From positions 1 through 41,469 of the forward strand of contig JBGTQJ010000073.1 of the NCBI GenBank assembly GCA_041941305.1: 41,469 nucleotides of DNA, read 5' to 3'. Both the position numbers and the translations under genes were made by a program. Positions 17,130-26,193 of the stretch are shown here, in pieces (the stretch's first letter is position 1; each line of letters starts with the position of its first letter). The notes beneath the pieces are model-generated. The model searched no databases. It was not told the DNA's origin and was given only the letters and a program-made list of their open reading frames with translations. This stretch comes from JANSWP01 sp041941305. GTDB taxonomy: Bacteria; Bacteroidota; Bacteroidia; Chitinophagales; Saprospiraceae.

Positions 17130-17387
17130 TTAGTCTTCCTGAACATCATATTCCTTGTCCAGTTTATTCATTTGCCTGACGTAAATGAAAATTAAAACTA
17201 TAAAAACATAGATTGAGCCCTGTTGGGCAAACCAAAAACCCAACTTGAATCCACCTATTTGGAAGGCGTTCAGTTGTTCAGCAAACAAAATTCCGCAACC
17301 ATAGGATACGATAAACCATACTGCCAACAATATTGCTAGCAGTCGAAGGTTTTTTTGCCAATATTCTTTCAGATTTTTCCCAGCCAT
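17130..17387 (-). CDS. DUF4212 small subunit of the sodium-solute symporter
   Basis: An 85-residue inner-membrane protein with two hydrophobic helices (about 13-31 and 48-68). It has the typical N-terminal LKEYWQKNLRLLAILLAVWF and the GGFKLGFWFAQQGSIYVFIV segment between and within the helices. In known genomes DUF4212 proteins precede VC_2705-type SSS carriers and are regarded as their small partner. The arrangement is the same here, with the symporter directly downstream. Confidence 0.9.
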   Translation of the reverse strand: MAGKNLKEYWQKNLRLLAILLAVWFIVSYGCGILFAEQLNAFQIGGFKLGFWFAQQGSIYVFIVLIFIYVRQMNKLDKEYDVQED

Positions 17388-17512
17388 TTATTTGAATTTT
17401 AGTCGGGAAGATAGGGAATTTTAACATCTGCTATATCCAACATGTGTAATCTCGAATTTTGGCAATAAAATCCCTCTCGTTTATTTTCTTTACTTAATCT
17501 TTTGATATTCAA

Positions 17513-17571
17513 TTTGTTGCGGGGTGCGAGCTGCGGGTTTGACCAATCCCCAATTCGCACCCCGCAACAAA
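17513..17571. repeat. GC-rich 17-bp perfect inverted repeat
   Basis: TTTGTTGCGGGGTGCGA (17513-17529) and its exact complement (17555-17571) flank a 25-nt loop. It lies 81 bp after the SulP stop. Neither side ends in a proper T tract in the direction of the flanking genes, so it looks more like an interspersed repeat than an intrinsic terminator. It could still stop or process the SulP transcript. Confidence 0.5.
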
Positions 17572-17651
17572 AATAAATAATGTAGTGAGTTGAAATTCAA
17601 TTACTTATGTTTCTGATGAGAAGTTTGGGATGACTCATGACAGGCACTATT

Positions 17652-19388
17652 TTACTCTTGTTTCTCGTTGGTTTGAATTGCTTCTGGACTGGAAGATTGC
17701 GGGATTCCCTTTTTTATATTGTGGAAATATTCAAGTGCATCGTGAATGCGCATAAACTGCCTTTCCTTTCCAATTACCTCAATTAAACCAGCCTTATGAA
17801 GAAAATCCCGGATGGGACCAATCACCCCACATAGGAATAATTGGACGTTTTTGGATTTCAGCTTCTCAATAATATCCTTGAATGCTGCCAAACCACTGGA
17901 GTCCATATCGTGAATACTCGAACAATCCAAAATGAGACATTCCAGACTTTGTCCTTTTTCTTTTACCAACTCTAAAACAGTGTCTTTAAAATAGTAAGCA
18001 TTACCGAAATACAATTGGGCGTCAAATCGAATGATTAATACTTCGTCATCTTTTATAGCTTCTGGAAATCGAGTGATATTTCTAAAATAGGGTGTTTTCG
18101 GAAGTCGCCCAAGAACGGCAACATGCGGACGGGCATTTCGGAATACCATTAGGATAATAGACAGAACCACTCCTGCCAAAACGCCTTCGCCGATACCAAG
18201 CCCCAGGGTAATAAAGAAAGTGAGCAGCATCATATAAAAATCTCCCCTATGAAGATGCCACAAGTTTTTGGCTTCCTTAATATCTATCAATCCAAAAACA
18301 GCCACAATGACTATGGCCCCGAGAATGGCATTGGGTAAATAGTAGAAGAGCGGTGTCAAAAAAAGTAAAGTCAATCCTATGGTAATCGCTGTAATGATGG
18401 AAGACATGCCAGTTTTTGCACCTGTGTCATTGTTGATTGCAGAACGGGTAAAACTTCCGGAAGTAGGCAATGCCTGAAATAAGGCACCTCCTAATTTGGA
18501 AATCCCAAGCGCGAATAACTCCTGATTTGGTCGCACTTGATAATTGTTGTGTTTTGCTTCCAGCATTTTTGCAATGCCAATTGATTCTACAATACCAATA
18601 ATCGTTACCGTTAATACCGTGGGAAATACAAGTTTAATATTTTCAAAAGTTATCTCGGGAAGTACAAATGATGGTAATCCTTTTGGTACATCACCTGTAA
18701 TTGATACCCCATAAGTTTCAAGATTGAAAAACTTTACCAGTAGTATGCCTGCAATCACGATTAGCAAGGGACCTGGAATCTTTTTATTTATCCTTTTTAG
18801 CAGGATTATAATGGACACACTTGAAAAACAAATAACAAAAACCACCCAATTGATTTCAGAAATATGTTTAACCGCATAGTCCACTGTTTCGTGAAATTGG
18901 TCAAATCGAGGTATGTCAAAACCTAATAAATATTGCAGCTGACTTATCAGGATAATTACTGCGGCGGCTGAAGTAAACCCTGCTACGACTGGATGGGAAA
19001 GAAAATTGACTAAAAAGCCCATTTTGAGAAAACTCATTAATATCTGTACGACACCAATGAGCAAGCCTGTAAGTATGACGAGGGAAATATACCTTTCCGA
19101 AAAGGGTTCAGCAATTTGACTAATACCTGCCAAAACCAAAAGTGCAGAAATGGCGACCGGACCAATAGAAAGCTGGCGGGATGTTCCAAAAATGGCGAAC
19201 AGAAACAATGGAATTAATCCACCATAAAGTCCATAAATAGGAGGCATACCTGCCAATAGGGCATAAGCCATACCTTGAGGAATAAGCATTACTGATACGG
19301 TAAGTCCTGCGACTAAATCGCTCTGTAAATCTCTTTTTCCATAATCAGGGAGGCAATCCAAGATTGGTATTTTGGACTTTATGTTCAT
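17652..19388 (-). CDS. SulP-family sulfate/anion permease with STAS domain
   Basis: A 578-residue inner-membrane transporter. Residues about 1-415 hold the SulP core, with the conserved VAGLTVSVMLIPQGMAYALLAG near the N-terminus, GLYGGLIPLFLFAIFGTSRQ, and the anion-site segment ALPTSGSFTRSAINNDTGAKTG. Residues about 440-560 form a cytoplasmic STAS domain (ILDCSSIHDMDSSGLAAFKDI). Family members move sulfate, bicarbonate or other oxyanions. The ATG lies one base after the TGA of the molybdoenzyme gene, so translation is almost certainly coupled. That supports a sulfur oxyanion as substrate, with sulfate export or import serving the redox enzyme. Confidence 0.9.
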   Translation of the reverse strand: MNIKSKIPILDCLPDYGKRDLQSDLVAGLTVSVMLIPQGMAYALLAGMPPIYGLYGGLIPLFLFAIFGTSRQLSIGPVAISALLVLAGISQIAEPFSERYISLVILTGLLIGVVQILMSFLKMGFLVNFLSHPVVAGFTSAAAVIILISQLQYLLGFDIPRFDQFHETVDYAVKHISEINWVVFVICFSSVSIIILLKRINKKIPGPLLIVIAGILLVKFFNLETYGVSITGDVPKGLPSFVLPEITFENIKLVFPTVLTVTIIGIVESIGIAKMLEAKHNNYQVRPNQELFALGISKLGGALFQALPTSGSFTRSAINNDTGAKTGMSSIITAITIGLTLLFLTPLFYYLPNAILGAIVIVAVFGLIDIKEAKNLWHLHRGDFYMMLLTFFITLGLGIGEGVLAGVVLSIILMVFRNARPHVAVLGRLPKTPYFRNITRFPEAIKDDEVLIIRFDAQLYFGNAYYFKDTVLELVKEKGQSLECLILDCSSIHDMDSSGLAAFKDIIEKLKSKNVQLFLCGVIGPIRDFLHKAGLIEVIGKERQFMRIHDALEYFHNIKKGIPQSSSPEAIQTNEKQE

Positions 19389-19389
19389 A

Positions 19390-22245
19390 TCATTGCTTAT
19401 CCAAATAATACAATTCTTCTTGAGGGCGAACGGGTCTTTTAAACCATAGAGGTCTTCTCAAATTATCTGGTCCCGGTGCTGGCCGCGTCTTTTTCAGCCA
19501 TTCTTTATAATTCTGATGTGCTTTTTGAGTATCTACAAAAATATCTCCATAGCTATCCCCTGGATGTGGTTTTTCAATCTTAACTCTCTGATGCCAGCAA
19601 TGCATTCCACTTATGGGATCAGGATGCACAGCATGCGTGATATTTTGATGTACACCGCCATCTCGCCAGAAAATTCGCCGGGAATCGGGATCCTCACTAT
19701 CAAATGGTTTGATTCCTGAAATCGTTTTCATTTTCCAACCAGATGCTCCAGACCTTTCTATATCTACTGTATTGGTACCCCAACGATTTCCGGCATCCTG
19801 TCTTCTCCGCCAGCGACCGAGGTGATGTGAGCAAGCTACTACTCCCGGTTTCATGCCTTCGGTAATCCAAACTTTATCCACAAAATAACCAATATCTGTA
19901 TTGAGTCGAACAAGGTCTCCTGTTTTGAAACCAAATCGCTTGGCTTCCTGTGGGTGCATCCAAATGGGATTCCGATTAGAGATTTCGTTTAACCATTTGG
20001 CATTGGCAGATCTGGAATGAATTAGTGTAGGCAATCTGAAGGTGGGCACCAGGCAATACTCTCCTTTTTCATGATCCAGATTTTCTGGATGAATATGGCT
20101 TTTTATATAAGTCGGAAGGGCATATTCCGGCCACTTCCAATCCACCATGGTTTGGGAGTAAAATTCATTTTTGCGACTTGGAGTGGGAAATCCGGTTTGA
20201 GCTTTACCATTCACCAAAATACCTATGTCCTTTCCATTTTTTGAAATAATGCCGTTTTGTTGATCAATATTTGCTCCTTCCAATTCTGTTTTCGACAATT
20301 CTTTTAAATATTTTTGATAGCTGTGTTTTTCAACTTCAAAAGCGCCATACTTTTTCATATACTCCAATTCAGTTAAGCCCTCTTTTGCCGCAGCTTCAGG
20401 CATGCCTTTGGTGTTTTCAAATATGAACTGATAGTATTCGTCAATATTGATTTTTTCGCCTTCCCTATAGGGTGATAGGAAATGCTTTCGAATGCCCAAA
20501 GAACCATCGGGATCTATCCTCCAGCTCAACTCTATCCAGAATTCATCCTCTTCCCAAACTTCTCCAGGATTCACCTCATATGTAAATGCTACTGACTTTC
20601 CGGCTCTTCTTGCTGCTTCACGAAGCACTGGTTGCCGGAAAGCAATCCACATTCCACTATGTGTTGCGTAGCTATTTAAATCGTGTCGCTCAGCCGAATG
20701 CCCCATTGGCAAGACGTAATCTGCAAAAAATGCTGTTTCGTTCCAGGTCGGAGTCATAGCAATATGGCAACCAAAAAGATCCTCATCCATATATGCTTCC
20801 ATCCAGGAAAAGCCATCCGGATAGGTCCAGACCGGATTGAAAACCCTGCTGAAATAAACATCCATTTTACCCCTACCTTCTTTGAGGAAATGGGGTAATA
20901 GAAAACTCATTTCAAAAAAGGCAAGTGGATACTCGTTTGGAAAATGTAACTCATTCCAGAATTTTTGCCCCGGGGGAGTATCGAAAAACTTTGGTTTAAA
21001 CTTGTTCCAGCTGTTAGGAGAAGTTCCACCAACTGTGCCTACACTTCCTGTCAGAACCTGTAAGAAGTGAAGACAGCGACTCACACACCAACCACCAAGA
21101 TTTCCACTTGCGGCGCTGCGCCAATTATGTGAAGCAAATCGCTCTCCTGCCTCTCCTATCTGTTTAGCTACTTCGATGATTTTTTCAGCTGGAACACCGC
21201 TTTCTTTTTCTGCATATTCAGGTGTGAAATCTTTGTATTCAATTTTTATTTTTTCAATAAAATTTTCAAATGTTACCGTTGTACCCGTATGGACTTTTTC
21301 CAAATAGGTTTGCCAGTTCACCCAATTTTCCATGAATTCCCGATGATACAAGCCTTCATCCAAAATGATTTTTGCCATGGCAAGCAATACCGCAGCTTCT
21401 GATCCCGGATAAGTAGGCAGCCAATAATCACTCATACTTGCTGTGTTGGACAGGCGAGGATCCATGGTGGCCAATTTGGCACCTTTCATCTTTGCTTCTA
21501 TGATTCTTTGAGCATGAGGATTGAAATAGTGCCCACTTTCTAAATGAGCAGATATTAGCAGGATGAATTTTGCATTTGCATGATCTGGCGAAGGGCGATC
21601 GTAACCATACCAAAGGTTATAACCAAATCTTGCTCCTGATGAACAAATATTGGTGTGAGAATTATGCCCATCTATTCCCCATGCCTGCAAAACGCGGTTG
21701 GCATACCCTTCGTGTCCTGGTCTTCCGACATGGTAAGCGACTTCATTGTTTCTTCCTTCTTGAAGGGCTTTTCGGATTTTCGCAGCAATATCATCCAATA
21801 CCTCATCCCAACTCACCCGTTCCCAATTACCCTCCCCTCGCTTACCAACTCGTTTGAGTGGGTAAAGAATGCGATCTGGGTCAGTTATTTGATTGATGGT
21901 AGCTGGACCTTTAGCGCAATTACGACCTCTACTTCCCGGGTGATAGGGATTGCCTTCAAATTTTCGAATCTCGTTGGTTTCCTTATCAACATAAGCCGTC
22001 AAACCACATGCAGATTCACAATTGAAACAAGTAGTGGGAACAATGGTGTAATGCTTTTTTTCTCTCCTTGGCCAGGATTTGGCTTCATACTCTGTCCAGT
22101 CGTCCCATTGCTCCATTGGTGGAAATTTGGTGAGATCTCCAGGATCAGTCAATCGATCAGTAGGACTTTCGCTTTCCTTTTTTAAATCAGAAATCAGCCC
22201 CACTTTGGTTGCGATTTTTTCGATTATACTTGGTTTACGAGCCAT
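19390..22245 (-). CDS. molybdopterin oxidoreductase, SoeA/PsrA-like catalytic subunit
   Basis: A 951-residue bis-MGD enzyme of the DMSO-reductase superfamily. The N-terminal iron-sulfur site is Cys73-x2-Cys76-x3-Cys80 and Cys110 (CFNCESACG, GRNCAKG). Cys201 in HTNICSSGARFGYN is the likely Mo ligand. The C-terminal MGD-binding domain begins near 770 (RLPTLIHSRSANAKWLNEI, NPIWMHPQEAKRFG, GDLVRLNTDIG). There is no twin-arginine signal, so the enzyme stays in the cytoplasm, as SoeA does and unlike Psr, Phs and Ttr reductases. The gene follows the FeS/NrfD fusion and runs directly into SulP. Sulfite oxidation to sulfate with quinone is the best inference; thiosulfate, polysulfide or arsenic oxyanions remain possible. 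Confidence 0.85.
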   Translation of the reverse strand: MARKPSIIEKIATKVGLISDLKKESESPTDRLTDPGDLTKFPPMEQWDDWTEYEAKSWPRREKKHYTIVPTTCFNCESACGLTAYVDKETNEIRKFEGNPYHPGSRGRNCAKGPATINQITDPDRILYPLKRVGKRGEGNWERVSWDEVLDDIAAKIRKALQEGRNNEVAYHVGRPGHEGYANRVLQAWGIDGHNSHTNICSSGARFGYNLWYGYDRPSPDHANAKFILLISAHLESGHYFNPHAQRIIEAKMKGAKLATMDPRLSNTASMSDYWLPTYPGSEAAVLLAMAKIILDEGLYHREFMENWVNWQTYLEKVHTGTTVTFENFIEKIKIEYKDFTPEYAEKESGVPAEKIIEVAKQIGEAGERFASHNWRSAASGNLGGWCVSRCLHFLQVLTGSVGTVGGTSPNSWNKFKPKFFDTPPGQKFWNELHFPNEYPLAFFEMSFLLPHFLKEGRGKMDVYFSRVFNPVWTYPDGFSWMEAYMDEDLFGCHIAMTPTWNETAFFADYVLPMGHSAERHDLNSYATHSGMWIAFRQPVLREAARRAGKSVAFTYEVNPGEVWEEDEFWIELSWRIDPDGSLGIRKHFLSPYREGEKINIDEYYQFIFENTKGMPEAAAKEGLTELEYMKKYGAFEVEKHSYQKYLKELSKTELEGANIDQQNGIISKNGKDIGILVNGKAQTGFPTPSRKNEFYSQTMVDWKWPEYALPTYIKSHIHPENLDHEKGEYCLVPTFRLPTLIHSRSANAKWLNEISNRNPIWMHPQEAKRFGFKTGDLVRLNTDIGYFVDKVWITEGMKPGVVACSHHLGRWRRRQDAGNRWGTNTVDIERSGASGWKMKTISGIKPFDSEDPDSRRIFWRDGGVHQNITHAVHPDPISGMHCWHQRVKIEKPHPGDSYGDIFVDTQKAHQNYKEWLKKTRPAPGPDNLRRPLWFKRPVRPQEELYYLDKQ

Positions 22246-22258
22246 ATAAAAATGTTGT

Positions 22259-22313
22259 AGAAGGAGCCTTTTTGATGAATTTCCGACGGAAATTCATCAA
22301 AAAGGCTCCTTCT
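22259..22313. repeat. 27-bp perfect hairpin between the redox subunit genes
   Basis: Two 27-nt arms are exactly complementary around a single central base (22286). The left arm starts AGAAGGAGCC and the right arm ends GGCTCCTTCT. The hairpin begins 6 bp after the stop of the FeS/NrfD gene and ends 13 bp before the ATG of the molybdoenzyme. No T tract follows in the direction of transcription, so it is unlikely to be a simple terminator. It may be an RNA-processing or differential-expression element. Confidence 0.75.
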
Positions 22314-22319
22314 GCATTA

Positions 22320-23921
22320 CTAACTTAACGGTATCCGCTGAGGCGCTTCTACCCAAATCTTCTCTGTAATATAAATTCCCACCAATACCAATGCACCAGC
22401 GATGGCAACATTTAAAGTTCCCGTCCCGGCAATAAGAATTGCCAAAGGAGCCATGTTTCCTAAAGCAAGTGAACCATACCAGAAACTGGACTTGTATCGT
22501 CCTTTCAAAATCATATCTACTGTTCGTTTGGCTTCCTCTGTTGGATGCGTTGTTGTCAATTCAATCAGTATAGTGAACAAATTAACAGCAATGCCTCCTA
22601 CAAGCATCATTTTCAAAAAACTCAACCATTCGAAAGACGCTCCCAAAATGGCTGCTATTATTCCCAAACTTGCTGCTCCAGCCATCATGCTGTGCACCAA
22701 CATATGGATGGACAAAGTTGGGCTTTGCCAGAAATCCCTGCCTTTAGCCTGTGCAAATAAAAAAGCAGTATAAACAGCAGTGACAATCGCAAAGATGGCA
22801 ACGAGCCAAAAGACGACATCTGGCAAATTCCAGCCAAAAAACATCGCCATTCCCCAAAAGGATAATAAGGCCCCATAAATGGTGATGGAATACCCTCCTT
22901 TAGTCAGCCAACTCTTCCATTGGGGGCGCAGCAACACATAGACAAAGCGATCAGGCCGATCCAAATCTTTTATCAACAACAAACCAGTGATAGTTAAAAA
23001 TCCAAGAGCAAGTCCCAAAGTCCACCACCAGGTTTCCTGGCTAATTATAGATGACTTTCCTAATGCCCATGCAATAAAGGCAACCAAAAAGGATCCAGCA
23101 GCTATGGCTTTGGTCAAAACATAGGCAGATACCTCCCAACCCCATAATAAACCCTTGTCCGGTGCATCGTAAGTTCTCCGTGCTTTGCTCATCAGTACTT
23201 CTATCGACTTTTGTTTTCCATCATGGGCTTCTTTACTTTCGTTTTGCATCAAAGTTTGCAGCACATCATCATTGGAAAAAGCCAACTTTTCGGCTGCTTT
23301 GGCAAAATGACCAACACCGGTAGCCTGCGAACTCCACAAATAATCTCCCTTTTCTGTTGCGAGAGGGTTTAGAGAAGCTTCATCACCATCGATGTAGAAT
23401 AAGTTAGGAAATGTACCTTTAGCTGCCTTCCGCACCGTCACCTGTTCTCTAGCCAAGAGTTCGGAAATTTCAGAGTTTGGGTTTTCCATGTCTCCAGATA
23501 TAATGGCATGTTCTGGACAAACATTTACGCAGGCAGGTTCCAATCCAATATCTACACGGTGAGCACAGTAGTTGCATTTCGCAGCTGTATGAGTTTCAGG
23601 ATCGATGTAGAGGGCATCATAAGGACAGGCTTGCATACATGATTTGCAACCAATGCAGGCATTATTGTCAAAATCTACAATACCATCTTCTCTTGTGTAC
23701 AAGGCTTGGACAGGGCAAATTTCTACACATGGAGCTTCTGTGCAATGGTTGCAACGCATTACTGAAAACAGACGACGCGTATTGGGATACATCCCCTTTT
23801 CGGTGTATTTAACCCAGGTTCTGTTTACTCCAACTGGTACTTGGTGTTCACTTTTGCAAGCGGTGGTGCAGGCATGACATCCAATACATTTTCGGTTGTC
23901 AATTATAAATCCATATCGCAT
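22320..23921 (-). CDS. fusion of 4-cluster ferredoxin subunit and NrfD membrane subunit
   Basis: 533 residues that join two normally separate subunits. Residues 1-145 hold sixteen Cys for four 4Fe-4S clusters: 12/15/18/22, 57/60/65/69, 89/92/95/99 and 116/119/131/135 (CIGCHACTTAC, CNHCTEAPC, CIGCKSCMQAC, CNYC). A linker of about 100 residues follows. Residues about 258-530 are eight hydrophobic helices of the NrfD/PsrC type, which exchange electrons with quinone. No signal peptide or Tat motif is present, so the cluster domain faces the cytoplasm together with the catalytic subunit encoded next. Together they make a two-gene version of a three-subunit CISM complex such as SoeABC. Confidence 0.9.
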   Translation of the reverse strand: MRYGFIIDNRKCIGCHACTTACKSEHQVPVGVNRTWVKYTEKGMYPNTRRLFSVMRCNHCTEAPCVEICPVQALYTREDGIVDFDNNACIGCKSCMQACPYDALYIDPETHTAAKCNYCAHRVDIGLEPACVNVCPEHAIISGDMENPNSEISELLAREQVTVRKAAKGTFPNLFYIDGDEASLNPLATEKGDYLWSSQATGVGHFAKAAEKLAFSNDDVLQTLMQNESKEAHDGKQKSIEVLMSKARRTYDAPDKGLLWGWEVSAYVLTKAIAAGSFLVAFIAWALGKSSIISQETWWWTLGLALGFLTITGLLLIKDLDRPDRFVYVLLRPQWKSWLTKGGYSITIYGALLSFWGMAMFFGWNLPDVVFWLVAIFAIVTAVYTAFLFAQAKGRDFWQSPTLSIHMLVHSMMAGAASLGIIAAILGASFEWLSFLKMMLVGGIAVNLFTILIELTTTHPTEEAKRTVDMILKGRYKSSFWYGSLALGNMAPLAILIAGTGTLNVAIAGALVLVGIYITEKIWVEAPQRIPLS

Positions 23922-23951
23922 TTGTTTGGTAGCTTCTTGTCAGGAAAAAGC

Positions 23952-23959
23952 CAAATGTA
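23952..23959 (-). promoter_or_regulatory. candidate promoter of the redox operon (TACATTTG)
   Basis: On the minus strand this is TACATTTG, matching TAnnTTTG, 30 bp before the ATG of the FeS/NrfD gene. No convincing TTTG at -33 was found, so the assignment rests on the -7 box and position. Confidence 0.4.
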
Positions 23960-24027
23960 ATATTTTATTTGTTGGATTCAGTAAGATGAAAAGGGAAGCT
24001 TGCTGAATAGGCGTATTTAGATTAACT

Positions 24028-24462
24028 CTAAGATTGCTGCTCAGTCCCCGGGAAAATCTCATAACTCCAAACCACCTCTGCAGATTTCTTCAAAATCAAC
24101 CCTACAGAACAATATTTATCCATCGATAATTGAATTGCCTTTTTCACCTTCTTGTCATCTAAATCACCAAATAATTCATAATGGACGTAGATTTTGGTAA
24201 ATAGGGAAGGCACCTTATCTGGTTCCCGATCAGCTGTAACGGTTATTTTGATGTCTTCTAATGGCTGTCTTTGCTTGTTCAATAAATGTATGACATCAAT
24301 GCTACTACAACTTCCGATGCCAACCAGGAGCAATTGCATTGGACGCATGGCTTTGTTACTACCGCCAATTCCAGGTGAACCATCGGTTTCCACATGGTTT
24401 CCGGATTCATTCGTAGCCTGCATGTGAAAGGCAGTATCGATTCTGGCAAGTGTGATTTTCAT
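24028..24462 (-). CDS. OsmC-family protein
   Basis: A 144-residue OsmC/Ohr-fold protein. Two conserved cysteines, Cys52 (GIGSCSSIDVI) and Cys118 (DKYCSVGLIL), match the peroxidatic and resolving positions of thiol peroxidases that reduce organic hydroperoxides. The N-terminal GSPGIGGSNKAMRPMQLLLVG segment is typical of the YhfA-like OsmC branch rather than Ohr. It is cytoplasmic. It lies 106 bp upstream of the redox operon on the same strand, with a promoter-like box in between, so it probably has a separate transcript. Confidence 0.85.
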   Translation of the reverse strand: MKITLARIDTAFHMQATNESGNHVETDGSPGIGGSNKAMRPMQLLLVGIGSCSSIDVIHLLNKQRQPLEDIKITVTADREPDKVPSLFTKIYVHYELFGDLDDKKVKKAIQLSMDKYCSVGLILKKSAEVVWSYEIFPGTEQQS

Positions 24463-24509
24463 AAATTGCTATTTTGTCTCAGTGGGTTTAAAATTGTACA
24501 AAGTGGATC

Positions 24510-24570
24510 AAGGTGGTTTAAAATTGTTTAAATTGTCTTTGAGTCATTTTAAACAATTTTGAACCACCTT
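24510..24570. repeat. 23-bp inverted repeat, one mismatch
   Basis: The arms 24510-24532 and 24548-24570 pair with a single mismatch around a 15-nt loop. The left arm starts AAGGTGGTTTAAAATTG. Shorter copies of the same TTTAAAATTGT word lie just to the left (about 24487). It stands directly upstream of osmC and could be a repeat or a regulatory site. Confidence 0.5.
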
Positions 24571-24647
24571 AAACAACCTTTTTTGTCAAACAAAATAGAA
24601 TTTCAAAATTGTAAAAAAACAGTTGAACTTGACCATCAGTTGAACTT

Positions 24648-24797
24648 CTATTCTGCTAAATCCTTCAAATTCTCTGAAAGATTGGCCAAGGTAAAAGCCC
24701 CATTCCCATTTTCAAAATTATGATATACAGTTACCGGCTCTGAAATAGTATTTTTCCATTTGGGACCATTAGTTATGCCGAAAAACTGGACATCACC
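24648..24797 (-). pseudogene. C-terminal remnant of an unknown gene
   Basis: A minus-strand frame of 49 codons, open from a TAA to a TAG, has coding-like composition: GDVQFFGITNGPKWKNTI, EPVTVYHNFENGNGAF, TLANLSENLKDLAE. It has no start codon and reads like the tail of a larger protein. Its upstream end runs into the plus-strand remnant described next, so a rearrangement probably removed the rest. Family not identified. Confidence 0.35.
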
Positions 24798-25139
24798 TTA
24801 TTCGATTTTGAAGGCAAAGAATATAAATCATTACCCACAGATCAAATTCCAGATGGGGTAACTGTGATTTTAGATGCGCTTAGCCCAACCCTGGCAAACG
24901 CCATTGGAAAAATGGGAGAAAACATGGAACTGTTTGTTTTTCAAAAAATTGATGAAAAGGCCGCTGAAAAAATGGATCCCAATAAAGAAGGAAGTTTTTC
25001 CGTAGAGCTTAATGGAATCATGTTTAACTGGCGGTTGCCCCTAGGATCTTTGGTTCCCTAAAAATCCTGCTCCGTAGATGGTGAATTTTTGAATAGCGCC
25101 TGGGAATATTGTCCCTGGCATGGAAAAGAGATGAAGTGA
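24744..25139 (+). pseudogene. remnant of a gene with C-terminal zinc ribbon, in-frame stop
   Basis: A plus-strand frame shows protein-like sequence from about 24775 (AEKLDITLFDFEGKEYKSLP, DGVTVILDALSPTLANAIG, FSVELNGIMFNWRLPLGS). It reaches TAA at 25059, and the same frame then continues with CSVDGEFLNSAWEYCPWHGK before TGA. That tail looks like a zinc ribbon, so the TAA probably interrupts a single ancestral gene. There is no upstream start: a TGA lies at 24741 and a minus-strand remnant overlaps the 5' part. Family not identified. Confidence 0.45.
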
Positions 25140-25148
25140 GTATCCTGA

Positions 25149-26117
25149 TTACCAGGCTTTCATACCTAAAAGCTTTGCTCCCAATTCTGATAATTCTGCT
25201 CTGGGATATTTTGTTTGTTCCCAATTTCTTGGATCTCCGGGGAAGGCAAAACCTTGGGGTGCAACTCGGTCTCTCCAGGAATTGATGCGCCATTGTTGTA
25301 ATGATTCATTTTCTTCTTGTGCAGGCATCATAGAAATGTATTGTGCAATACGCACTTTGTTTTCTGATAAATTTGGACGAATGCCATGTGGTTGTAAGCT
25401 ATTGAAAATCAACAAATCTCCCGCTTCCAGTCCAACCTTTACGATTTTATCCTCCAATCCCGATATATCTGGTTGAAAAGGATTCCTGTCCTTTGGTTGC
25501 GATAGTTTCCAGGTTTCGTAATTTCGAAAAAGCCAGGGGATGCATTGAAACCCACCCATGTTTTCATCCAATTGGTCAGCAAGTGCCAGGACTCCCTGCA
25601 CATTTTGGGGTTTTGTTTCTGGATTGTAATCCCAATGGATGAAGCCCTTGTATTCGTAACCCAGGCGAATTGGAAAGTTTAAATTGGCTCGATCAATTGT
25701 TACCCACAATTTTTCTGTCCCCCAAATATCAACAAAGGCATCATAGATTCTGGGAGCCTGCCGATTGTTCCAAAGCTGCTGATTGTTGTAGACTTCTACC
25801 ATCCCAGTACCGACCAATTCCTTCATTTCCATTTTTGCACGGGGTGCAGTGTACCAGGTCTTTGCATCATTTGGATCTTTTTCTTCAAATTCCCAAAGAA
25901 AATTGGCGGTCTCCTGTGCTTGGGCTTTCGGCACTGCATTTTTGATGACAACATAGCCATTGTATGTCCAAAAGTCCCAATCTGCTTCACTCAACAGTCT
26001 AAGCGGTTTTCCATTGGAGCGATTGTTTAATGAAACCTGACTGCTTTTTGCTGTGGAAGGATTGCCTGGAATATCCTTATGGGCATTATTGGGCTGCATT
26101 ATGGGAATCATCTTCAT
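25149..26117 (-). CDS. phytanoyl-CoA dioxygenase (PhyH) family oxygenase
   Basis: A 322-residue Fe(II)/2-oxoglutarate-dependent oxygenase of the PhyH type. The iron-binding facial triad is His161-x-Asp163 (GFIHWDYNPE) and His244 (SLQPHGIRPNL), with Arg256 as the probable 2-oxoglutarate anchor (SENKVRIAQY). The N-terminal 40 residues are polar and likely disordered. No signal peptide. Substrates in the family range from fatty acyl-CoA to small secondary metabolites. It is monocistronic, with a gene-remnant scar at its 3' side and an interspersed repeat at its 5' side, so the neighbourhood looks rearranged. Confidence 0.85.
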   Translation of the reverse strand: MKMIPIMQPNNAHKDIPGNPSTAKSSQVSLNNRSNGKPLRLLSEADWDFWTYNGYVVIKNAVPKAQAQETANFLWEFEEKDPNDAKTWYTAPRAKMEMKELVGTGMVEVYNNQQLWNNRQAPRIYDAFVDIWGTEKLWVTIDRANLNFPIRLGYEYKGFIHWDYNPETKPQNVQGVLALADQLDENMGGFQCIPWLFRNYETWKLSQPKDRNPFQPDISGLEDKIVKVGLEAGDLLIFNSLQPHGIRPNLSENKVRIAQYISMMPAQEENESLQQWRINSWRDRVAPQGFAFPGDPRNWEQTKYPRAELSELGAKLLGMKAW

Positions 26118-26193
26118 ATCACAAATATAAAATCAAAACCTTCAAATGATCTAAAAAAATAAATCATCCCTAACTTTTTGGAGCAGTAACTTT

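Noticed and set aside
17513..17571. Intrinsic terminator of the SulP operon
   Set aside because: The stem is strong but the sequence after it on the transcribed strand lacks a T tract, so I list it as a repeat.
15271..24462. Arsenite or arsenate respiration cluster
   Set aside because: No ArsR, ArsC, ArsB or Rieske subunit is present, and a sulfate-type SulP carrier is coupled to the molybdoenzyme.
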